Assembly (NCBI RefSeq): GCF_014297575.1
Contig: NZ_CP060412.1
Coordinates: 4,278,001 to 4,342,000 of the forward strand
DNA from: Dyella telluris
Lineage (GTDB): Bacteria > Pseudomonadota > Gammaproteobacteria > Xanthomonadales > Rhodanobacteraceae
Direction of reading: 5' to 3'
Length of the DNA stretch: 64,000 nt
Positions 56,078 to 64,000 of the stretch are shown piece by piece. The notes under the pieces were generated by a model, which made no database searches, was not told where the DNA came from, and saw only the letters and a program-made list of their open reading frames with translations. A program made the position numbers and the translations under genes. Within the stretch, counting starts at the first letter, position 1. Every line of letters begins with the position of its first letter.

Positions 56078-57511
56078 TCAATGCAGCCCGACCGTGTCGC
56101 GCGTGGCGTCGAAGATCTTCTGCGTGTCGTAGCCCACGCCGTTCTTGAACACGTAAGGCATATGTTCGATGTCGCTGGTGTTCTTTGCCGGGTCGCCGTC
56201 GATCACCACCAGGTCGGCGCGCTTGCCGACGACCAGCGTGCCCACGTTGTCGTCACGGCCGAGGTACTTCGCGCCGTTGGCGGTGGCTACCTTTACCGCC
56301 TGCTCGAAACCGAAGCCCGCTTCCACCAGCAGCTCGACCTCGCGCTTGGACGAATAGCCCGGCACCACGCCGCCGTAGCCCGTGGGGTCGGTGCCGGCGA
56401 GCAGCAGGCCGCCGGCATCGGCGTACTGCTTTTCCATGCGGGCAAGCTTGAGGTAGGTCTCGGGCGATATGCGTCCCTTGCCGTTCTTCACCTTGTCCCA
56501 GGTGGCTTCGTACTGCGCGCGCACTTCGGGAAGCATGAGGTCCAGCGCGCCCTGCGGTGCCTTGGGCCGGCCCGCCACGAAGGTCTCGAACACGGTCAGC
56601 GTGGAGGTAAGTGCCACGTGGTGATCGATCATGTCCTTCATCAGTGACTTCACCTCGGCGGACTTCGCATCCACGCCGGCCAGCGAATCGGCGACGCCGG
56701 TGCCCTTGGGGCAGGCATCGGGCTGCTTGTCCTTGACGAAGTCGCTGGCCACGAAGAAACCGTGCTCCAGGTTGTCGATGCCCAGGTCCACCGCTTCGCG
56801 ATAGGTCACCGAGCACAGGTGCGCCGTGACCTTGGCCTTGCGCGCATGCGCGGTGTCGATCGCGCGCTTGAGCTCGTCGCGCGAGATCTGCATGTAAGCC
56901 TTGTACGAGGTGACGCCTTCGTCGGACCAGTAGTTGACGGTGCGCTCCGCGTCATCCGCTCCGCTGAGCACATGCACGGCGGGTATGGGCAGGCCGGGGC
57001 CGTTGAGGTACGGGCCGGTCACGTCCATGTCCGGGCCGATGGTCTTGCCGCTGGCAATGGCGTCGCGCACGTTGATGTCGGCGTAGGGCATCATCGAGCC
57101 CGCCGTGCGCATCGTGGTGGTGCCGCCGGCCAGGTACAGGCGCGGGAAGCTGTAACTCATCTCGTTGTATTCGACGCCGCCCGCCGGATAGAACATGTGC
57201 TCGTGCACCATCACGAAGCCGGGCATCAGCGTCTTGCCCTTCGCATCGATGACCTTGGCGTCCTGCGGCACCTTCACCTTGCTGCTCTTGCCCAGTGCCG
57301 TGATGCGGCCTTTCTCGATGACCAGGGTCTGGTCGCGCGCGGCCTTGCTGCCGGTGCCGTCGATGACGGTGGCATGGGTGAACGCGATCAGTGGCTGATC
57401 GTAGGCGACGAAATCCTTGTCCGTGGCCGGTTTGGCGTCGGCGGCCGTGGCGGATGCCGTGCCCAGCAGGCCGGCGAGCGCAAGGGTGAAAAGTGCGGGC
57501 TTCAACGTCAT
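56078..57511 (-). CDS. Exported amidohydrolase (imidazolonepropionase/prolidase-like)
   Basis: 477 residues. Signal peptide (LKPALFTLALAGLLGTASATAADA) followed by a metal-dependent hydrolase: FTHATVIDGTG, GKTLMPGFVMVHEHMFYPAGG with the metal-binding HEHMF variant of HxH, and VGKRADLVVIDGDP at the C-terminus. It probably hydrolyses a peptide or cyclic amide in the periplasm. ATG 57511 is preferred because GGGGAG lies six bases upstream; the longer frame starts with a TTG at 57550. That ribosome-binding site lies in one arm of a perfect hairpin. Confidence 0.85.
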   Translation of the reverse strand: MTLKPALFTLALAGLLGTASATAADAKPATDKDFVAYDQPLIAFTHATVIDGTGSKAARDQTLVIEKGRITALGKSSKVKVPQDAKVIDAKGKTLMPGFVMVHEHMFYPAGGVEYNEMSYSFPRLYLAGGTTTMRTAGSMMPYADINVRDAIASGKTIGPDMDVTGPYLNGPGLPIPAVHVLSGADDAERTVNYWSDEGVTSYKAYMQISRDELKRAIDTAHARKAKVTAHLCSVTYREAVDLGIDNLEHGFFVASDFVKDKQPDACPKGTGVADSLAGVDAKSAEVKSLMKDMIDHHVALTSTLTVFETFVAGRPKAPQGALDLMLPEVRAQYEATWDKVKNGKGRISPETYLKLARMEKQYADAGGLLLAGTDPTGYGGVVPGYSSKREVELLVEAGFGFEQAVKVATANGAKYLGRDDNVGTLVVGKRADLVVIDGDPAKNTSDIEHMPYVFKNGVGYDTQKIFDATRDTVGLH

Positions 57512-57544
57512 GGATGCTCCCCATCTCCAGAATGGGGAGCATCC
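57512..57544 (-). promoter_or_regulatory. Perfect 13-bp hairpin sequestering the amidohydrolase ribosome-binding site
   Basis: On the minus strand the leader reads GGATGCTCCCCAT, loop TCTGGAG, ATGGGGAGCATCC and then directly the start ATG (57511-57509). The GGGGAG site is inside the 3' arm. It sits downstream of the thiolase gene and could also act as a terminator-like structure, but no T-run follows. Confidence 0.75.
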
Positions 57545-57567
57545 TAGCAAGCGGCGTCAGCCTGTGG

Positions 57568-58860
57568 TCAGGCGGCCTCGAGCAAGGCCACGGTGCCCTG
57601 GCCGCCATCGGCGCAGATGCTGACGATGGCCAGCGTGCCGGAGGGCATGGCGGCCAGCTCCTTCACCGCCTGGCTCAGGATGCGCGCACCGGTGGCGCCA
57701 AACGGGTGGCCGATGGCCAGGCTGCCGCCGTTGGGGTTCACGCGATCGCGCGGGAACGGACCGAAGTCACGATCGACACCTGCCTTGCGGGTCAGGAAGT
57801 CGCGGTTCTCCAGTGCCGCCATGTGGAACAGCACCTGTGCTGCGAAGGCTTCGTGGATTTCCCACAGCCGCACATCGTCGTAACGCAGGTTGTGGCGGGC
57901 GAGCAGCTTGGGAATGGCAAACGCGGGCGCCATCAGCAGGCCTTCCACGCGGAAGTCGACGGCGGCGATTTCCCAGTCCACCAGCCGCACGCGCGGCACA
58001 TGCGAAGGGATGCGATCCAGACCCTTGTCACTGGCCACCCACAGGCCCGCCGCGCCATCGGTGAGTGGCGAGGAGTTGCCCGCGGTAAGCGTGCCCTGGC
58101 CGCTGGTGCGGTCGAAGGCGGGTGGCAGCTTGGCGAGCTTTTCCAGCGAGGTGTCGGCGCGCGCGATGCCGTCGCGGCGATAATCGCCGATCGGGATCAC
58201 CAGGTCGTCGAAGAAGCCGTTGTTCCAGGCGGCCACCGTGTTCTGGTGGCTGGCCAGGGCGAGGGCGTCTTCGTCCTCGCGCCGGATATGCCAGTCCTTG
58301 GCGGTGATTTCGGTGTGCTCACCCATGCTCAGCCCCGTCGTGCGGTTCACGATGCCGGGGATGTACAGGCTGATGTCACCCAGCTTGAGCGAGAGCGCGT
58401 GCGACACCTTCTCGCCCACCGAGCGCGCCTTCTGGAATTGGCGGATCCAGTCGGAGAGCCGCTGCGGCAGGCCGAGCTGCACGCGGCTGAGGCTGTCCAC
58501 GCCACCCACCAGGGCGAGCTGCAAGCTGTCGTCGTCCAGCATGCCGGCTGCTTCGATCATGCCGATCATGCTGGTGGAGCACGCCATGATGGTGGAGAAG
58601 GCCGGGATGGTCGCCGGGGCGCCGGCATCCATCAGCACCTCGCGGGCGATGTTGCTCCAGGTAAGGTTGGGCACCACCGAGCCCCACGCCGCAAAGTCAG
58701 GCCGCTTGCCGTCCGGCAAACTGGCGAGCATGTGCTGCGCCACCGGTACCGACAGCGCGATGGCATCTTGCGAGGCGAGCGCGCCATCCACCTTGGCAAA
58801 CGGCGTGCGCAGGCCGGAAGCCAACCAGACGGGACGGTCATAACGGGACTTCAAGGCCAT
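57568..58860 (-). CDS. fadI: Acetyl-CoA C-acyltransferase (FadI-like thiolase)
   Basis: About 430 residues. Catalytic Cys94 in IMACSTSMIG, WEIHEAFAAQ, the GHPFGATGAR loop with the base histidine, and the C-terminal CADGGQGTV with the second cysteine. FadI is the thiolase of the FadIJ (anaerobic/secondary) beta-oxidation complex; no fadJ is adjacent, so its partner is unknown and it may serve another thiolytic pathway. ATG 58860 has AGGA seven bases upstream. Confidence 0.85.
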   Translation of the reverse strand: MALKSRYDRPVWLASGLRTPFAKVDGALASQDAIALSVPVAQHMLASLPDGKRPDFAAWGSVVPNLTWSNIAREVLMDAGAPATIPAFSTIMACSTSMIGMIEAAGMLDDDSLQLALVGGVDSLSRVQLGLPQRLSDWIRQFQKARSVGEKVSHALSLKLGDISLYIPGIVNRTTGLSMGEHTEITAKDWHIRREDEDALALASHQNTVAAWNNGFFDDLVIPIGDYRRDGIARADTSLEKLAKLPPAFDRTSGQGTLTAGNSSPLTDGAAGLWVASDKGLDRIPSHVPRVRLVDWEIAAVDFRVEGLLMAPAFAIPKLLARHNLRYDDVRLWEIHEAFAAQVLFHMAALENRDFLTRKAGVDRDFGPFPRDRVNPNGGSLAIGHPFGATGARILSQAVKELAAMPSGTLAIVSICADGGQGTVALLEAA

Positions 58861-58887
58861 GGGCATGTCCTGGCGAGGTGGGTTGGA

Positions 58888-59376
58888 TCAGTTATCCGCG
58901 TCGTGCCACACCGCGCCCTCGGGCGCGCCGCGCCCCAGCCGGTCCGGCAGCGGGTCGGTGGAAGCGACGAATTCCAGCGAGACGGAGTTGATGCAGTAGC
59001 GCTGGTGCGTCGGCGGCGGGCCATCGTCAAACACGTGGCCTTGATGGCTGCCGCAGCGCGCGCAGCGTATCTCCGTGCGCACCATCCCGTAGCTGGTGTC
59101 GCGGATATAGGCCAGGTGGTGTTCGTCGAACGGCGTGGTGAAGCTCGGCCAGCCGGTGCGGCTGTCGAACTTGTTGCCGGCAAGGAACAGCGGCAGGCCG
59201 CACAGGCGGCACGCGTAGACGCCCGCGCGCTTTTCCGTGAGTAGCACGCCGCAGAAGGGCGATTCCGTTCCATGATCCAGCAGCACCTTGCGCTCGTCGG
59301 CAGTAAGCGCGGCAGCCAGTGCATCGAATTGCTGCGGGGTGGGAGGGGACAGGTCGAAGGTGGAGCGTTGGCTCAC
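58888..59376 (-). CDS. msrB: Peptide-methionine (R)-S-oxide reductase MsrB
   Basis: Repairs R-methionine sulfoxide in proteins. 162 residues. Active-site Cys128 in QRYCINSVSL, with structural zinc cysteines 56, 59, 105 and 108 in two CxxC pairs. The conserved GWPSF (75-79) binds the substrate. No selenocysteine (the site is TGC). It is 28 bases upstream of the thiolase gene on the same strand, probably one transcript. Confidence 0.95.
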   Translation of the reverse strand: MSQRSTFDLSPPTPQQFDALAAALTADERKVLLDHGTESPFCGVLLTEKRAGVYACRLCGLPLFLAGNKFDSRTGWPSFTTPFDEHHLAYIRDTSYGMVRTEIRCARCGSHQGHVFDDGPPPTHQRYCINSVSLEFVASTDPLPDRLGRGAPEGAVWHDADN

Positions 59377-59399
59377 GGCGTGATCTCCTCGGCAGACAG

Positions 59400-59420
59400 T
59401 CCCGGGCGGGAAGCCCGGGA
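59400..59420 (-). terminator. Hairpin between the DksA-like gene and msrB
   Basis: TCCCGGGC (59400-59407), loop GGGAA, GCCCGGGA (59413-59420): an 8-bp perfect stem 38 bases after the DksA-like stop on the minus strand. No strong T-run, so a weak terminator. Confidence 0.5.
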
Positions 59421-59457
59421 GCCCTATGATCGGGGCGAACGCGCCCGGTACAAGGGG

Positions 59458-59835
59458 TCAGTGCCGACGTTCGCGCGCTTCTTCCTCGGCCACGGTGAGC
59501 ACGGCCTCGGGCTTGGCTTCCAGGCGAGCCTTGGGGATCGGGTCGCCGCTGTCGTCGGAGTAGCCATAGGTGCCGTCGTCGATCTTCTCCAGTGCGCGCT
59601 GGATGTCGTTGACGCGCTGCTCGTCCACGTCGTGCTGGGCCTGGCGCACTTCTTCCTGCGCAAGATCCTGTGCGGAGTCCTCGAACTCCTGGGCTTCGTC
59701 ACCGTGTTCCTCGGTGAAGGCGCGCTTGCGCGCGTTGACGCTCAGTTCGCCGCCAAGCACCTGGCGTTGCAGCGCTTCCAGGCGCTTGCGTTGTTGCGCG
59801 ATGAATTCGGGGCTGAGGGACTGCTCGGCGGACAT
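59458..59835 (-). CDS. DksA/TraR-family protein lacking all zinc cysteines
   Basis: About 126 residues, mostly helical (coiled-coil region 1-95) like DksA, with the C-terminal globular part reduced to GTYGYSDDSGDPIPKARLEAKPEAV. In DksA four cysteines (C-x2-C...C-x2-C) bind zinc at this place; here no cysteine occurs in the entire protein. The conserved I-x-x-x-R-L-x-A-x-P backbone shows it is a true relative. DksA works with ppGpp on RNA polymerase; whether this version does is unknown. Start ATG 59835 has GGAG upstream. Confidence 0.85.
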   Translation of the reverse strand: MSAEQSLSPEFIAQQRKRLEALQRQVLGGELSVNARKRAFTEEHGDEAQEFEDSAQDLAQEEVRQAQHDVDEQRVNDIQRALEKIDDGTYGYSDDSGDPIPKARLEAKPEAVLTVAEEEARERRH

Positions 59836-59906
59836 GGCGGACTCCATCGGGAGAGTGCTCCCATAAGCTATGGCACACGCCTCGTTCGTGCGCGGTGAAG
59901 GGCAGT

Positions 59907-59934
59907 GCACCGGCCCGCGAGGACGGGCCGGTGC
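59907..59934. terminator. Perfect 11-bp hairpin after the TonB-dependent receptor
   Basis: GCACCGGCCCG (59907-59917), loop CGAGGA, CGGGCCGGTGC (59924-59934). It lies just downstream of the receptor stop (59942) on the minus strand. No T-run follows in either direction, so its efficiency is uncertain. Confidence 0.5.
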
Positions 59935-59941
59935 GGTGCGC

Positions 59942-62383
<2,442 letters not shown>

Positions 62384-62762
62384 GCGGTGGTTTCCCCAGT
62401 CTAATAAGCAGTGACGCAGTGCAACAATTGCAGGCTAGCGATGTTGGTCTGCAAGAGTCAACAGCGGTATAGACGGCCAAACATGTCCAATGAACTTTGG
62501 TTTTTTCCTCATAACGACCAAGCATGAGCATGCACGCCAGCGAGGCGGTCGTCGCGTGACGAAAGTGACAGCCGGGCGTCAGGGAGAAGCCGGCGCCGAT
62601 TTCACCCGCATGGGTGTTGCAAATCGTTACTTGCTGATTTCAAAAGATTTCACGTGCTATTGATGCGGCGCTGAACGACCCTATATCCGGCGGATCGCCG
62701 GGAAACCTGTCTTTGTGGGCGCGCGACCCGGCCGGCATGCACCTTCATTCAAGGCGGAACCC
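62384..62762. other. Divergent intergenic region between the TonB receptor and the EF-G gene
   Basis: 379 bases, relatively AT-rich for this genome (e.g. TTTGGTTTTTTCCTCATAAC near 62495). It must hold promoters for both genes, but I cannot place convincing hexamers. AAGGCGG just before 62763 is the EF-G ribosome-binding site. Confidence 0.5.
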
Positions 62763-64000
62763 ATGGCACGCAAGAAGTCGCTTCAGCTGTACCGGAACCT
62801 GGGCATCATCGCGCACATCGACGCGGGCAAGACCACGACCACCGAGCGCATCCTGTACTACACGGGCAGGAAGCATCAGATCGTGGACGTGCACGACACC
62901 AAGGACGGCAAGGGCTCCACCACCACCGATTACCTGGAGCAGGAGCGCAAGCGCGGCATCACCATCCAGTCGGCGGCGGTGTCCACCGAGTGGAAGGGCC
63001 ACCAGATCAACCTGATCGATACGCCAGGACACGTCGATTTCACCATCGAGGTGAATCGCAGCCTGCGCGTGCTCGACGGTGCCGTGGTGGTGTTCGATGG
63101 CGTGGCCGGCGTGGAACCGCAGACCGAGACCAACTGGCGCCTTGCCGACCAGTACAACGTGCCGCGCCTGTGCTACGTCAACAAGATGGACCGCATCGGC
63201 GCGAACTTCGAGCACTGCGTGAAGGGCATCCGCGAGCGCCTGGGTGCCAACGTGCTGCTGTGCCAGGTGCCGCTGGGCAGCCACGACGAATTCATCGGCA
63301 TGGCCGACCTGGTGGCCGGCGTCGGTTACATCTGGAAGGGCGACGACAAGGACAGCCCGTGGGACACCGTGCCGCTGGACGAGATTGCCGGGCGCGTGAA
63401 GTTCTCCGCCGCGGGCGACCAGTCGTGGGTGGCCAACCTTGCCAAGCTGCGCCAGGAAACCCTGGAATATGCGCTGGCGATGGACGATGAAGCCTTCGAT
63501 CGACTGATCGAAACCGGTGAGTTCGATCCGGAAGTGCTCAAGGCCTGCATTCGCAAGGGCTGCGTGTCCGGCAAGCTGGTACCGGTGTTCTGCGGCTCTT
63601 CGTACCGCAACAAGGGCGTGCAGCAGTTGCTGGACGCCGTGATCGACTACCTGCCGTACCCGGGCGAGAACGGTGGCATCGCGCTGGTCGACGAAGATGG
63701 CCATGTCACGGGCGAGCAGGGCGTTATCGACGATGCGCCGGCACGGGCATTGGCGTTCAAGGTGATCAACGACCAGTTCGGCACGCTCACCTTCTGCCGC
63801 ATCTACTCGGGCGTGATCAGCAAGGGCGACACCTTGCTCAACGTCACGCGTGGGCGGAAGGAGCGCATCGGGCGCATCGTGGAAGTGCAGGCCAATGCCA
63901 CCAAGGAAATCGACGAGGTTCGCGCGGGTGATATCTGCGCGTTCGTGTCACTCAAGGAGACCGAAACCGGCGACTCGCTGTCCGATCCCGCGCATCCGGC
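62763..64000 (+). CDS. fusA: Elongation factor G paralogue, N-terminal part (partial)
   Basis: The first ~412 codons run off the right edge without a stop. GTPase motifs: G1 AHIDAGKTT (17-25), G3 DTPGH, G4 NKMD. The HQIVDVHD and TTTDYLEQERKRGITI segments match EF-G (not RF3 or TypA). After the G domain comes EF-G domain II (FKVINDQFGTLTFCRIYSG, GDTLLNVTRGRKERIGRI). It is not beside rpsL/rpsG/tuf, so it may be a second copy (EF-G2 type) rather than the str-operon fusA; this cannot be decided without the rest. Confidence 0.9.
   Translation, partial: MARKKSLQLYRNLGIIAHIDAGKTTTTERILYYTGRKHQIVDVHDTKDGKGSTTTDYLEQERKRGITIQSAAVSTEWKGHQINLIDTPGHVDFTIEVNRSLRVLDGAVVVFDGVAGVEPQTETNWRLADQYNVPRLCYVNKMDRIGANFEHCVKGIRERLGANVLLCQVPLGSHDEFIGMADLVAGVGYIWKGDDKDSPWDTVPLDEIAGRVKFSAAGDQSWVANLAKLRQETLEYALAMDDEAFDRLIETGEFDPEVLKACIRKGCVSGKLVPVFCGSSYRNKGVQQLLDAVIDYLPYPGENGGIALVDEDGHVTGEQGVIDDAPARALAFKVINDQFGTLTFCRIYSGVISKGDTLLNVTRGRKERIGRIVEVQANATKEIDEVRAGDICAFVSLKETETGDSLSDPAHP

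Noticed and set aside
58888..59376. Selenoprotein MsrB
   Set aside because: The catalytic position is an ordinary cysteine codon, and no SECIS-like context is needed.

Overview
The window is a dense, high-GC stretch of core chromosome. Gene content and order point to a gammaproteobacterium of the Xanthomonadales (Lysobacterales), most likely the Rhodanobacteraceae (Dyella, Luteibacter or Rhodanobacter-like). This placement is an inference from gene neighbourhoods (serC-pheA-aroA, nudJ-mnmA-hflD, clpS-clpA, rlmN-pilW-rodZ-yfgM-bamB-der) and from intergenic palindromic repeats; no 16S gene is present. I see no prophage, insertion sequence, CRISPR array, plasmid gene or rRNA. There is one tRNA, tRNA-Gly(GCC).

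Layout. 0-4 kb: end of ligA, epmA (EF-P lysylation), a small VOC protein, aquaporin, an MHS-type symporter. 4-10.3 kb: nudJ-mnmA-hflD, then clpS-clpA, an unrecognised exported protein and infA. 10.5-16.6 kb: a PHA-system protein, an FHA membrane protein, the serine/aromatic block serC-pheA-aroA, then kdsB and a 52-residue membrane protein. 16.7-20.5 kb: a TonB-like protein, a low-molecular-weight phosphatase, uvrC, pgsA, tRNA-Gly. 20.6-25.9 kb: a three-gene unit of overlapping genes with an ECF sigma factor, a CycA-like permease, a 2OG-Fe(II) oxygenase, DUF2058 and DUF202 proteins. 26-30.6 kb: a fatty-acid beta-oxidation operon, PsrA-like regulator - FadN-type dehydrogenase/hydratase - FadA thiolase, with two operator palindromes over its promoter. 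30.7-37.7 kb: ndk, rlmN, pilW, rodZ, yfgM, bamB, der. 37.9-44.6 kb: rhodanese-MoeB fusion, double GNAT protein, folD, guaB, guaA. 44.6-50.5 kb: gamma-glutamylcyclotransferase-like protein, SDR, MFS exporter, tadA, CHAD protein, sirtuin, HAD phosphatase. 50.8-57.5 kb: envelope and hydrolase genes (beta-barrel, two amidohydrolases, OprO/P-like porin, orphan M50 membrane protease). 57.6-64 kb: FadI-like thiolase, msrB, a cysteine-free DksA/TraR relative, a TonB-dependent receptor, and the first 1.2 kb of an EF-G paralogue that runs off the end.

Most of the window is ordinary housekeeping. The parts most worth a second look are the PsrA-like operon with its double operator, a perfect hairpin that would sequester the ribosome-binding site of the exported amidohydrolase, the orphan M50 protease, the ECF sigma unit whose partner gene looks like a multi-pass membrane protein, the zinc-less DksA relative, and two families of palindromic repeats in the intergenic gaps. 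I found no convincing evidence of an entirely new multi-gene system.
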